From positions 1,116,001 through 1,180,000 of the forward strand of contig NZ_OCMT01000001.1 of the NCBI RefSeq assembly GCF_900215335.1: 64,000 nt of DNA, read 5' to 3'. Position numbers and translations under genes: made by a program. Below, in pieces: positions 8,399 through 16,906 of the stretch. Source of the DNA: Pedobacter xixiisoli (lineage in GTDB: Bacteria > Bacteroidota > Bacteroidia > Sphingobacteriales > Sphingobacteriaceae). Under the pieces are notes generated by a model, which was given only the letters and a program-made list of their open reading frames with translations, ran no database searches and was not told where the DNA came from. Each line of letters begins with the position of its first letter. Position 1 is the first letter of the stretch.

Positions 8399-9262
8399 TT
8401 ATTTTAAGATCAATTTCAACACATTAGAAAGAATAGGATTATGATCATCTGCTCTCCAATTGAGATATAGGTCTGTTTTTATGGGCAGCTTAATAAACCT
8501 CAAAGCCGGACTTTCGTGGTACGAATAAGAATCTGGTAGCACAGCTATGCCCAAACCTTTTCTCACCAAGGCAATTATGGTAGAACCAAATTCTGAATGT
8601 AGGTAAACATCTGGTACAAAATCATAAGAGCTAAATAACTGCTGAATAATGTGCCCGTAACTGCTTCCTTCATCAATAGTTGGTAAAATGAATTTTTGCT
8701 GCTCAAGTGTTTCCCTCGTTAAATCGTCTATAGTTTGGTAAGGATGATTTTCTGGTATCACCAAAGCCAGATGGTCGGTATAGATCTTCTTTGATTTGAT
8801 GCCAGGCATATTGTTGATATCCCTAGTTATGGCTAAATCGATCTTATAATTTGTCAAAAACTCTTGTTGGTTCTCGTATAAAACTTGAACCAGTTTAATC
8901 TGTAGTTTAGGATATTCTTCTGAAATGTTAGCCAAAATATCAGGCATAATGGAAGCTGATATCGAATCGGGATGAGCAATTTTTATCATCCCGCTTTCTC
9001 CCAAATGAATTTGTTTGGCAAATTGATGAATGTATTCAATCTCATTGAGCTCTACTTCCCACTTATTCTTCAAAAAACGACCAGCAGGAGTGAGCTTTAC
9101 ATTTCTTTTGTTTCGCTCAAATAATAGTAGCCCCAGCTCATTTTCTAACGATTGGATTTGTCGCGTTAAAGCAGATTGAGTGATATTCATCTTTCCGGCT
9201 GTATTCCAGTAATGAAGCTCCTTTGCTAAAGCCAGAAAGTATCTGATCTGTTGTAAGTCCAT
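8399..9262 (-). CDS. LysR-family transcriptional regulator
   Basis: The 287-residue protein has an N-terminal winged helix-turn-helix (residues 1-60; MDLQQIRYFLALA, then ALTRQIQSLENELG and LTPAG), the hallmark of LysR regulators. A periplasmic-binding-like effector domain occupies about 90-285. The length is normal. It is transcribed away from a GNAT acetyltransferase gene with 72 bases between the start codons, the classic LysR layout in which one site controls both the regulator and its target. A perfect 8+8 inverted repeat lies on its own start codon. The effector is unknown; from the neighbours, a polyamine or other amine is a reasonable inference. Confidence 0.92.
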   Translation of the reverse strand: MDLQQIRYFLALAKELHYWNTAGKMNITQSALTRQIQSLENELGLLLFERNKRNVKLTPAGRFLKNKWEVELNEIEYIHQFAKQIHLGESGMIKIAHPDSISASIMPDILANISEEYPKLQIKLVQVLYENQQEFLTNYKIDLAITRDINNMPGIKSKKIYTDHLALVIPENHPYQTIDDLTRETLEQQKFILPTIDEGSSYGHIIQQLFSSYDFVPDVYLHSEFGSTIIALVRKGLGIAVLPDSYSYHESPALRFIKLPIKTDLYLNWRADDHNPILSNVLKLILK

Positions 9263-9283
9263 TAATGCAATTTAAGCATTAAT
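9261..9283. promoter_or_regulatory. Candidate LysR operator overlapping the lysR start codon
   Basis: The perfect inverted repeat ATTAATGC, 7 bases, GCATTAAT sits in the divergent intergenic region. Its left arm includes two bases of the regulator ATG. A weaker second site with the same GCA...TGC core is at about 9296-9310. The spacing fits a LysR dimer site, and the position suits autorepression. Confidence 0.55.
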
Positions 9284-9334
9284 AAATGATAAAATAGCAT
9301 TTTATTGCATTTGTTGTTGCGTTAGATTTGTACC

Positions 9335-9865
9335 ATGGAAAATATAGCAATAGCACGTGCTTCAGTAAAAGATGTACTCCAGCTGCAATACATCAGTAGA
9401 GCAACTTTCTCACAGACTTTTTCGGATATCAATACCGAGGAGAATATGAGTAAATATCTCGACGAAAGCTTTGCGACTGAACAGTTGTATGAAGAATTGA
9501 GTAATGAGCTGTCACAATTTTATTTTGCCAAATTTAGCGGTGAGGTAATTGGTTATATGAAACTAAATACTGGTGCAGGTCAGAAGGAAAATCCTGATGA
9601 AAATGCATTAGAAATAGAACGGATTTATGTGCTGAAAGATTTTCATGGCAAAAAAGTAGGCCAGTTACTTTATAATAAAGCTATTGAAGTAGCAAAAGAA
9701 CTAGCCGTAGACCATGTTTGGTTAGGTGTATGGGAAGAAAATTTTAGGGCGATTGCTTTTTACACCAAAAATGGTTTTGTAAAATTTGGGCAACATGAAT
9801 TTGTATTGGGCGATGATATACAAACTGATCTATTGATGAAGTTAGAATTAAACAAAGAAGTTTAA
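9335..9865 (+). CDS. GNAT N-acetyltransferase, PaiA-like (polyamine acetyltransferase candidate)
   Basis: This 176-residue GNAT enzyme transfers an acetyl group from acetyl-CoA to an amine. The core motifs are LEIERIYVLKDFHGKKVG (acetyl-CoA pyrophosphate loop region, about residues 95-115), then VWLGVWEENFRAIAFYTKNGF and a QTDLLM tail. These blocks closely match what I remember of the Bacillus PaiA spermidine/spermine acetyltransferase, including the conserved WLGVWE and AIAFY strings. It is the first gene of a divergent unit opposite a LysR regulator. A second acetyltransferase and a DMT permease follow at short spacing. Substrate assignment is inferred from family resemblance only; other small amines are possible. 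Confidence 0.85.
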   Translation: MENIAIARASVKDVLQLQYISRATFSQTFSDINTEENMSKYLDESFATEQLYEELSNELSQFYFAKFSGEVIGYMKLNTGAGQKENPDENALEIERIYVLKDFHGKKVGQLLYNKAIEVAKELAVDHVWLGVWEENFRAIAFYTKNGFVKFGQHEFVLGDDIQTDLLMKLELNKEV

Positions 9866-9883
9866 TCTTAGATAAACACACAA

Positions 9884-10340
9884 ATGAATATTAATATACG
9901 TAAAGCTGTAGAGGCAGACAGCAATAAAATCTGGGTGCTAATGGAACAACTGGCTGTATTTGAAAAGTATATCAACAGCTTTGCCATTACACCCGATATC
10001 GTTAAAGAAAGTGGTTTTCGTAAAAGTCCGCCAGATTTTTATTGTTTGGTAGCAGAAGACCAAGAAGCAATTGCTGGAATTTTGGTTTACTACTTTCTGC
10101 CCTATACAGCTCAAAATCGCCCTGCTATTTATATGAAGGAGCTTTATGTAGATGAAAATTATCGTGGTCATAAAATTGGCGAGCAACTGATGCAAGCTTT
10201 AAAAGAAGAAGCTGTATCGCAAAAATGTGCACAAATAAAGTGGACTGTTGCACCTTGGAATAAAGCTGGACAACGGTTCTATGAAAGGCTAGGAAGCTAA
10301 TCAAAATAATGATTGGTTGAATTACGAATTGAACTTATAG
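9884..10340 (+). pseudogene. GNAT acetyltransferase, SSAT-like, with C-terminal frameshift
   Basis: The uninterrupted frame (9884-10300, 138 residues) ends abruptly at RFYERLGS. The next frame continues with a plausible family C-terminus, DWLNYELNL, stopping at 10338-10340. Removing one A near 10293-10295 joins the two into a 151-residue protein reading ERLGANQNNDWLNYEL, the normal ending for this family. Motifs include YCLVAED, ELYVDENYRGHKIGEQLM (acetyl-CoA loop) and APWNKAGQRFYERLG. The pattern resembles eukaryotic-type spermidine/spermine N1-acetyltransferases. The break is after the catalytic core, so the short form might still work; it could also be a sequencing error. It follows the PaiA-like gene by 18 bases. 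Confidence 0.75.
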
Positions 10341-10351
10341 GCTGATTGCAA

Positions 10352-11239
10352 ATGGAGAGAAAGAACTTATTACTAATTCTATTAATATTTGGAACTGCAT
10401 TTTGGGGCATTTCATTTTCTGTAACCAAGTTAGCAATGGGAACAGAAACTCCCTCCACATTTCTTTTTTATAGATTTTTACTCGCTACTTTAGTGCTATC
10501 GGTTATTTTTTGGAAGCACTTGGTGAAAACCAAACTTAACGATATCAAGACCGGAGCAATATTGGCGGTTCCTTTATTTTTGGGTATTCATTTGCAAACC
10601 TTGGGCATCAAAGCAACACACGCTTCGCAATGCGCTTTCATAGCCGGCATGACGGTGGTCATTGTGCCTTTGTTAAAGTTGTTGTTGTATCGCAAAGCAG
10701 CGGCGTCTAAAATCTGGATCGCATCAATTATCGCTTTAAGCGGCTTATTTATCATCTCCATCAACGGCCAATTTAAAATTAGCACTGGAGATTTATATAC
10801 CTTAGCTGGAGCTTTTGGATTTGCCGTTTATTTAATCGTGGTCGAAAAACAAGCTGCTATTAAAAACTTGGTGCCAACCATTATTCCAATGTTCGCTACC
10901 TGTACAGTATTAACTTTTGGCTTAGCATTAACAGATGAAGCAGCAAACTGGGTACCAACAGCTAATACATTTTGGATTGGAGTTATTTACTGTGCGCTGT
11001 TTTCTACTGCTTACATGTACTCTATTTCCAACATTGCTCAAAAGTATATTAGTGCCGAGAGGGTAGCAGTAATTTATCTTTTCGAACCCGTATTTGGAGC
11101 TTTGGCGGCTTATTTTATCCTAAGTGAAAATCTATCTTGGCGCTTACTTTTAGGTGGTGGAATGATTTTTTTGGCGACAATTATTTCTGAAGTGAATTTT
11201 AAAGGATCTTTTAAAAAGAAGCATCGATTAGTAGGCTAG
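10352..11239 (+). CDS. DMT-superfamily (EamA) permease
   Basis: This 295-residue membrane protein has ten hydrophobic segments arranged as two repeated EamA units, the fold of drug/metabolite transporters. The N-terminus (LLLILLIFGTAFWGISFSVTK) and the second-repeat motif around YISAERVAVIYLFEPVFGALAAY are typical. ATG at 10352 is preferred to the TTG two codons upstream. It starts 11 bases after the repaired end of the second acetyltransferase, so the two GNAT genes and this permease probably share a transcript under LysR control. Members of the family export amino acids and other metabolites. Export of acetylated amines would fit the context but is inference. Confidence 0.85.
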   Translation: MERKNLLLILLIFGTAFWGISFSVTKLAMGTETPSTFLFYRFLLATLVLSVIFWKHLVKTKLNDIKTGAILAVPLFLGIHLQTLGIKATHASQCAFIAGMTVVIVPLLKLLLYRKAAASKIWIASIIALSGLFIISINGQFKISTGDLYTLAGAFGFAVYLIVVEKQAAIKNLVPTIIPMFATCTVLTFGLALTDEAANWVPTANTFWIGVIYCALFSTAYMYSISNIAQKYISAERVAVIYLFEPVFGALAAYFILSENLSWRLLLGGGMIFLATIISEVNFKGSFKKKHRLVG

Positions 11240-11257
11240 GCAAGACAACTATAAAAA

Positions 11258-13483
11258 TTAAAACTTTTGGTTACCATTAGCTAAAGGTAGGGCAAAACCA
11301 AAAGACGCTCCTTGGTCTTGTTCAGAATTAACCCAAATTCTACCATTCATTTGTTTGATAATCTCTACCGAAATATATAATCCCAAGCCCAAACCAGGAA
11401 AAGCATATTCATTGGTATTGGATACTCTATAAAATTGTTCGAATATTTTCTCCTGTTTATCAGAAGCGATACCTATTCCGAAATCTTGTACGCTGAATTG
11501 AACTTCGTTAAATGAAACCTCAGTTTGTATAATTATCTTTTTGGCATCAGGAGAATACTTAATGGCATTGGTTATCAGGTTGCTAATTACCTGACTTAAG
11601 CGATCTCTATCTAAATCTACTAGGCTGTTGCTATTCAGTTTTTTTTCAATTTTATGCTGCTCGCTGGTAACCTGTATTTCATCAGCAACTTCTGCCACAA
11701 GTTGGTCGAAATCAAAAATAGACGGTTTAAAGGCTAATTTTCCGGTATTTATTTTGGTTACATCTAACAGATCGGCTATCAAATTTGTCAACCTATTGAT
11801 CTGGTTATTCATTTTATGAATCAGTTCTAGATTTTTATCATCACCAGAACGTTTTAACATCATTTCTACTATCTGTGCGTAGGCTTTAATGCTGGTTACT
11901 GGTGTTTTCAACTCGTGGCTAGCTATTCCTAAAAAATCATCTTTTTGGCGTTGCAACTCTTTTTGCTCTGTAATATCTGTATTGCTTCCATACCATTTTA
12001 AGATATTGTGGTTATTATCTTTCAATGCTACAGCACGTACCAACCACCAACGATATTTTTCGTGTTTATCTTTTAAACGAAATTCTGCTTGGTAGGGCAT
12101 TCCTGTAGTTAACGAATTTTTCCATGCAACTAAAGTTCTTTCCAAATCATCGGGATGCACTAATTCTGTCCAGCCCGTACCAAGTGCATCTGTAATAGCA
12201 ACTGCACTTTGTTCGTACCATTGTTTGTTAACGAAATCAATCATACCCTCGGTAGTAGCTGTCCACACTACGGTAGGAACCGAATTTGCCAAAAATTCCA
12301 TTTCCTGCATTGCCTGTGCAAGTTTATCTTTAGCTTTTAGTTCTGGTCTTAGGTCCCTAGCGGTAGCACCTCTACCTATAATTTCTCCTGTAATTGGGTT
12401 TTTAATAAGGATGTAATTCACTTGGCAGGGAATCGCTTCGTGGGTTTTACTATTTTTTAGACATAGTGTTCCTGTCCAACCTTTTTCATCATCAATCTGC
12501 GGAATGATGGTTTCCTGTACACGTCTTAACTCTTCTGGTTCATAAAAATCCCTTGCAGTCATGCTGTTCATGGGCGTATTTTCTTCAACACCCAATAATT
12601 TTTTACCCGCATGGTTCATGTAAATTAAATTACCCTGCATATCTGCGATAGACATTACATCAGCATTGTAATTAACTAAGGATAGCATTTGTTGCTCATT
12701 CAACGAAGTATTTACCTCTGCTGTGATATCTCTTGCTGTGCCAGCAAAGCGATAGGTAACGCCCATCTCATTTAAGTAGGCCCTGCCTTTACAGTGTACC
12801 CAACGTATCTTTTTACTTGCCGTACCTAAAGTGCGAAAACGAACATCATAATTAGCCAAACGCTTTGGGTCTACAGCCGCCGCTACAGCATCCATTACCA
12901 TTTGCTTATCTTCTGCAACAATACAATCCAACACTTGATGATAATTAATATCTGCTTCGCCTTCGAAACCAAAAAGGGCTCTACAGCGCTGGTCCCAATA
13001 AACTTCTTCTGATACTGGCGCAAGCTCCCAAGTACCTATCTCTGCAGATTGAAGGGCGAGACTAAGCCGCTCTTGCATTTCTGACAGTTCCTGTTGTGCT
13101 TTTACTAGAGGGGTGACGTTTATCGCACTATGAATAATGGCTTCCGTTTTTCCGTTGACGCCTAAAATTGCTTTATAGGTATAGTTAAAATAAGATATTT
13201 GCAATTTTCCATCAACCAGTAATTCTGCTCCATCACGTTCGGCGTGATGCGTTATACCCGTATCGTAAACTTTTTGTAACAAGGCTATAAAAGGCTGGCC
13301 AGCAAGTTCGGGCACAGCTTCAATTAAAGGCTTCCCAATAACAGTTTCATCTTTCCCCCAAAATGCCAACATTTGCGCATTTGCCGCAGTAACAACAATA
13401 TCTCTAGTGTGATAAATAGCTGTTGCTGATGGTGCTGCATCAATTAAGTCATTAAATCTATTTTTGGAGTAATTTGAATCCAT
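11258..13483 (-). CDS. Soluble multi-PAS sensor histidine kinase
   Basis: This 741-residue cytoplasmic kinase has no membrane segment. Four PAS modules occupy about 8-135, 140-265, 270-385 and 390-512; the second and fourth show clear PAC ends (for example RFAGTARDIT and WYGSNTDITE). The HisKA domain has phospho-acceptor His523 in SHELKTP, and the HATPase carries NLITNAIKYS, DFGIGI and GLGLGLYIS. PAS arrays like this sense redox state, ligands or light. It is transcribed divergently from a lone receiver gene, with a bacteriophytochrome beyond, so these three probably form a phosphorelay. The 144 bases between the divergent starts hold a strong promoter for the receiver. Confidence 0.9.
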   Translation of the reverse strand: MDSNYSKNRFNDLIDAAPSATAIYHTRDIVVTAANAQMLAFWGKDETVIGKPLIEAVPELAGQPFIALLQKVYDTGITHHAERDGAELLVDGKLQISYFNYTYKAILGVNGKTEAIIHSAINVTPLVKAQQELSEMQERLSLALQSAEIGTWELAPVSEEVYWDQRCRALFGFEGEADINYHQVLDCIVAEDKQMVMDAVAAAVDPKRLANYDVRFRTLGTASKKIRWVHCKGRAYLNEMGVTYRFAGTARDITAEVNTSLNEQQMLSLVNYNADVMSIADMQGNLIYMNHAGKKLLGVEENTPMNSMTARDFYEPEELRRVQETIIPQIDDEKGWTGTLCLKNSKTHEAIPCQVNYILIKNPITGEIIGRGATARDLRPELKAKDKLAQAMQEMEFLANSVPTVVWTATTEGMIDFVNKQWYEQSAVAITDALGTGWTELVHPDDLERTLVAWKNSLTTGMPYQAEFRLKDKHEKYRWWLVRAVALKDNNHNILKWYGSNTDITEQKELQRQKDDFLGIASHELKTPVTSIKAYAQIVEMMLKRSGDDKNLELIHKMNNQINRLTNLIADLLDVTKINTGKLAFKPSIFDFDQLVAEVADEIQVTSEQHKIEKKLNSNSLVDLDRDRLSQVISNLITNAIKYSPDAKKIIIQTEVSFNEVQFSVQDFGIGIASDKQEKIFEQFYRVSNTNEYAFPGLGLGLYISVEIIKQMNGRIWVNSEQDQGASFGFALPLANGNQKF

Positions 13484-13567
13484 TAATTTTTGAAAAAAAT
13501 AATATTAATACTTATATAAATAGAATTACCTGCCTACTTTCCCTAAAGTATTAAATATTTTATTCAC

Positions 13568-13597
13568 TTTGTTGTAAACAATAAGTATTTATATTTG
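13568..13597 (+). promoter_or_regulatory. Bacteroidota-type promoter for the receiver gene
   Basis: TTTG at 13568-13571 and TATATTTG at 13590-13597 are separated by 18 bases, matching the Bacteroidota consensus (TTTG, spacer, TAnnTTTG). The start of transcription should be near 13604, about 24 bases before the ATG. It is the best promoter match I found in the window. Confidence 0.75.
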
Positions 13598-13627
13598 TTC
13601 ACCTAACGATTTATTATTTTATACCGA

Positions 13628-13987
13628 ATGAAAAAGAAAGTATGGGTTATTGAGGACGACCCAGATATAGGGGAGGTGATTTCCTTGCTATTAACAGATG
13701 AGGGCTATGATGTATCCCTTTTTCCGAATGCTACCACTTTTAAAGAATCTCTACCTAATGCAGATGCAGATGTGATGGTGATGGACGTAATGTTACCAGA
13801 TGGCAATGGTATTGATCTTTGTCATGGTGTTAAAACAAGCACTTCGTTGGCACATGTACCCGTACTAATGATGTCTGCCAATAAGGGATTAGCAGATTTA
13901 AATGGCTATTATCATGCAGACGATTTTATTGCCAAGCCATTTGACATTGATGAAATGGTGAGGAAAGTAAGACGTTTAACCGTTTAA
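13628..13987 (+). CDS. Single-domain response regulator (receiver only)
   Basis: This 119-residue CheY-like receiver has no output domain. The acidic pocket is Glu9-Asp10-Asp11, the phospho-acceptor is Asp53 (in VMDVMLPDG), the switch residue is Ser83 (MMSAN) and the conserved lysine is Lys103 (AKPFD). All catalytic positions are present. Such proteins pass phosphate on or act by protein contact. It lies between a multi-PAS kinase (divergent) and a bacteriophytochrome kinase (same strand, 162 bases on), either of which could phosphorylate it. Its own promoter matches the consensus closely, suggesting good expression. An AT-only hairpin follows and may limit read-through. Confidence 0.93.
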   Translation: MKKKVWVIEDDPDIGEVISLLLTDEGYDVSLFPNATTFKESLPNADADVMVMDVMLPDGNGIDLCHGVKTSTSLAHVPVLMMSANKGLADLNGYYHADDFIAKPFDIDEMVRKVRRLTV

Positions 13988-14011
13988 CTTGGTACTAAAT
14001 AAATAAAGCAA

Positions 14012-14040
14012 AAAACTATAATTGGATTTACTATAGTTTT
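14012..14040 (+). terminator. AT-rich hairpin after the receiver gene
   Basis: A perfect 9-bp stem (14012-14020 with 14032-14040) has an 11-base loop and ends in four T residues, 25 bases after the stop codon. The stem is weak, so termination may be partial. Confidence 0.45.
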
Positions 14041-14110
14041 AATACGGTATTACAGCTTATACGAATATTTTATTTTGATTAATTGAAATATTCTCTCTAA
14101 GTTTAATAGT

Positions 14111-14141
14111 GCTAGTATGCTTTATAAATAAAAATACTAGC
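14111..14141. promoter_or_regulatory. Inverted repeat just upstream of the bacteriophytochrome start
   Basis: GCTAGTAT (14111-14118) is repeated inverted at 14134-14141, eight bases before the ATG. The 15-base spacer is AT-rich. It could be an operator or a 5'-leader hairpin that hides the start region; sequence alone does not decide. Confidence 0.45.
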
Positions 14142-14149
14142 TTTACTAC

Positions 14150-16387
14150 ATGAGCGACCCGAATTTAGAGACTTGTGACAACGAGCCCATACACATACCT
14201 GGAAGTATACAAAATCATGGCTTTTCAATCGCTCTTGATAAAGCCTTGGTCGTTAGGTACTGCAGTGAAAACATCCTATCATTCTTAGAAATAAATGCTC
14301 AAAGTATTTTAGGTGTTGAATTAGGTAATATCGAAATTTTCAAGAATGAAGCAAGCCAAAATTTGGAAAGATTGGTTCGTTTTGCAGCACAGCAGGATTT
14401 TTTATCCAATCAAAATGCTTTTTCTTATCAATTAAATAACAACGTATTTAACGTTATAGTTCATTTTTATAACGATTATCACGTCATTGATTTTGAGCCA
14501 GCAATCTCTAATTTAACTCATGACCTTCAATCTTTAGTTGGCCGCTCTCTATCAGAAATTTTATCTGATAAAAAAATAGAAAATCTCTTAGGTAACGTAG
14601 CACAACAAATAAAGAAGATTATTGGCTACGATAGGGTAATGGTTTATAAATTCCATGATGACGGACATGGAGAAGTAGTTGCAGAAGCGAAATCAGATGC
14701 TTTTGAATCTTGGTTGGGCTTACATTATCCAGCTTCTGATATACCAAAACAAGCTAGGGAACTTTACAAAATAAACCTTGTAAGGTTAATTGCTGATGTA
14801 AATACTACACCTTCGGCTTTAATAACGCAAGCTGTAAATGGTAAAGCGATACCTTTAGATCTTACACATAGTACTTTGAGAGCAGTTTCTCCAATCCATA
14901 TTCAATATTTAAAAAATATGGGAGTGGCTTCTAGTTTTAGTGTGTCTATTTTAGAAGGAGATAATTTATGGGGCTTAATCGCATGTCATAATTATACACC
15001 GAGGTTCATTAATTACAGAGAAAGAGAAAGTGCCAAATTAGTAGGCCAGGTATTGTCTTCAGCGATTAGTTTTAGAGAGCAAGAAGAGGATCAGCAACAC
15101 GCTGCAGAACACAGACAAGCCGTAGAAACCATTACTAGGTATCTGCTTAGAAATGTATCAGTTCAAGATGCATTAATCAATCGGGAATGTACCCTTGAAA
15201 GTGTATTGGATTGTGGTGGAGCAGCCTTATATTTCGAAAATAAATTACATGTTACTGGTAATGTTCCTGATGATGGCTTTATCAATAAATTGGTAGACTG
15301 GTTAGGTGAGAGAACCTATAATGATGGTTTTTATACTACCAATAAATTGGTTGATGATTTTCCGTTAGCTGGCAAACATAAACTAACCGCTTGTGGGCTT
15401 TTGGCTTGCAGGTTAGGCAAAAACTTAAAGGAATATATGTTATGGTTCCGTCCAGAAGTGAAAACTTTAGTAAAATGGGCTGGAAATCCTGAAAAGATTA
15501 TAAAAACAGATGAGAATGGAATCTCGCATATTTCGCCTAGAAACTCATTTCAAGAGTGGTCGCAACAGGTAGAGTTGAGTGCTGTTTCATGGAAAAAACA
15601 TGAGTTGGAAGCTGCAATTTCTTTACGAGATGAAGTAAATTACGCCATTAGTAGAAAAGCTAATGAGTTAAGAATTGTAAATGAAAAACTAAGGGTAGCT
15701 TATGAAGAGTTAGATGCGTTCAGTTATACAATTTCCCACGATTTGAAGAATCCTTTGGCTACGATAAAATCTTATTCACAGCTGATTAAGAAAGGGGATA
15801 GGAGCATGGATAAGGTAATTATGATGGCAGAACGGATTGATGCCGGTACACAGAAAATGCAATCAATGATTGATGAGGTGTTAGCGTATTCTAAAGTCGG
15901 GCAGTCTACGTTGCAGAAGCGTGAAATTGATATGCATAAGTTACTGGAAGATCTCCGTGACGATTTAATGATAGCCAATAATAATCCTAATTTATTAATT
16001 GAAATTAAAGAAGCTCCAGAAATTGTTGGCGATCAGTTAATGGTATTACAGGTATTTTCAAACGTGGTTGGAAATGCTGTAAAATATTCTTCTAAAACAG
16101 AATTCCCCAAAGTAACTGTCTCTGGAACAAAAAACGACAAAGAAATTGTTTACGCAATCTCGGATAATGGTATAGGTATACCTAAAGAAGAGCATGACCA
16201 TATTTTTGACTTGTTTAGTAGAGCTTCAGGAGGTCGAGATTTTGAAGGGACTGGTGTTGGGCTTTCTATCGTAAAACGTATACTCGAGAAACACGAAGGA
16301 AATATTTGGCTAGATAGTACACAGGGTACAGGAACGGTGTTTTTTGTTAGTTTCCGTAGATATGATCCATTAAATATAATGAACTAG
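14150..16387 (+). CDS. Bacteriophytochrome histidine kinase (red/far-red photoreceptor)
   Basis: The 745-residue protein has PAS, GAF, PHY and kinase modules in the canonical order. Cys9 in CDNEPIHIPGSIQ is the expected biliverdin attachment cysteine. The GAF carries PASDIP (Asp197) and SPIHIQYLKNMGV (His250), both part of the chromophore pocket, and the PHY tongue motif PRNSF is at about 463-467. The kinase has His530 in SHDLKNP, NVVGNAVKYS, DNGIGI and GTGVGLSIV. All positions needed for light sensing and phosphotransfer are present, so I expect a functional photoreceptor. No heme oxygenase gene (biliverdin source) is in the window. The nearby receiver is the likely phosphate target. Confidence 0.95.
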   Translation: MSDPNLETCDNEPIHIPGSIQNHGFSIALDKALVVRYCSENILSFLEINAQSILGVELGNIEIFKNEASQNLERLVRFAAQQDFLSNQNAFSYQLNNNVFNVIVHFYNDYHVIDFEPAISNLTHDLQSLVGRSLSEILSDKKIENLLGNVAQQIKKIIGYDRVMVYKFHDDGHGEVVAEAKSDAFESWLGLHYPASDIPKQARELYKINLVRLIADVNTTPSALITQAVNGKAIPLDLTHSTLRAVSPIHIQYLKNMGVASSFSVSILEGDNLWGLIACHNYTPRFINYRERESAKLVGQVLSSAISFREQEEDQQHAAEHRQAVETITRYLLRNVSVQDALINRECTLESVLDCGGAALYFENKLHVTGNVPDDGFINKLVDWLGERTYNDGFYTTNKLVDDFPLAGKHKLTACGLLACRLGKNLKEYMLWFRPEVKTLVKWAGNPEKIIKTDENGISHISPRNSFQEWSQQVELSAVSWKKHELEAAISLRDEVNYAISRKANELRIVNEKLRVAYEELDAFSYTISHDLKNPLATIKSYSQLIKKGDRSMDKVIMMAERIDAGTQKMQSMIDEVLAYSKVGQSTLQKREIDMHKLLEDLRDDLMIANNNPNLLIEIKEAPEIVGDQLMVLQVFSNVVGNAVKYSSKTEFPKVTVSGTKNDKEIVYAISDNGIGIPKEEHDHIFDLFSRASGGRDFEGTGVGLSIVKRILEKHEGNIWLDSTQGTGTVFFVSFRRYDPLNIMN

Positions 16388-16431
16388 AGTAATATTTATT
16401 ATTCTAGTATTGTTCTTTTTAAGCTATCTGT

Positions 16432-16836
16432 TTATGAATTGCTTACAATCTTTATCGGATTGCTTAAAATCTTATGGATAGGACATTTATCTGCGATAAT
16501 CATTAATCGTTTTCGTTGTTCTTCGTCTAAATCTCCATGTAATTCTATTTTACGCTCTATCGTAGTGCTTTTATCCATCTCATCTTCAGGGCAAATCGTA
16601 AGGTGAATTGTCAACCCAGTAAGGGGTATTTGTTTTCTATCCGCATACATTCTAACTGTAATAGCTGTACAACTGCCTAAACTGGCAAGCAATAGTGCTC
16701 CGGGTGCCATTCCTTCATTTGTACCACCTAATTCTTCTGGCTCATCTGCATAAATGAAATGTCCATCAGCAAATATTTTGGTTTTATATCTAGATTCGTC
16801 TAATTCTATAACTGCAGTAATCTGTTTTTTACTCAT
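16432..16836 (-). CDS. OsmC-family peroxiredoxin
   Basis: The 134-residue protein belongs to the OsmC/Ohr fold, which reduces organic hydroperoxides with two cysteines. Cys56 lies in LASLGSCTAITVRMYADRK and Cys118 in ADKCPIHKIL, matching the YhfA/OsmC-like branch. The length is usual. It is transcribed divergently from a hotdog thioesterase with about 70 bases between starts. It is cytoplasmic. Regulation is not apparent from the short intergenic region. Its position after the bacteriophytochrome (convergent, 44 bases apart) carries no clear functional message. Confidence 0.9.
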   Translation of the reverse strand: MSKKQITAVIELDESRYKTKIFADGHFIYADEPEELGGTNEGMAPGALLLASLGSCTAITVRMYADRKQIPLTGLTIHLTICPEDEMDKSTTIERKIELHGDLDEEQRKRLMIIADKCPIHKILSNPIKIVSNS

Positions 16837-16906
16837 CTTTTTATTTTTTATAAATTTATCAAATTAAACACTAGGTAGGTAATTTAGGTACGATATTAAT
16901 ATTGAA

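Noticed and set aside
9323-9330. TAGATTTG, a perfect -7 box match before the PaiA-like gene.
   Set aside because: It is only four bases before the ATG, so transcription would start inside the gene; probably chance or a mis-placed start.
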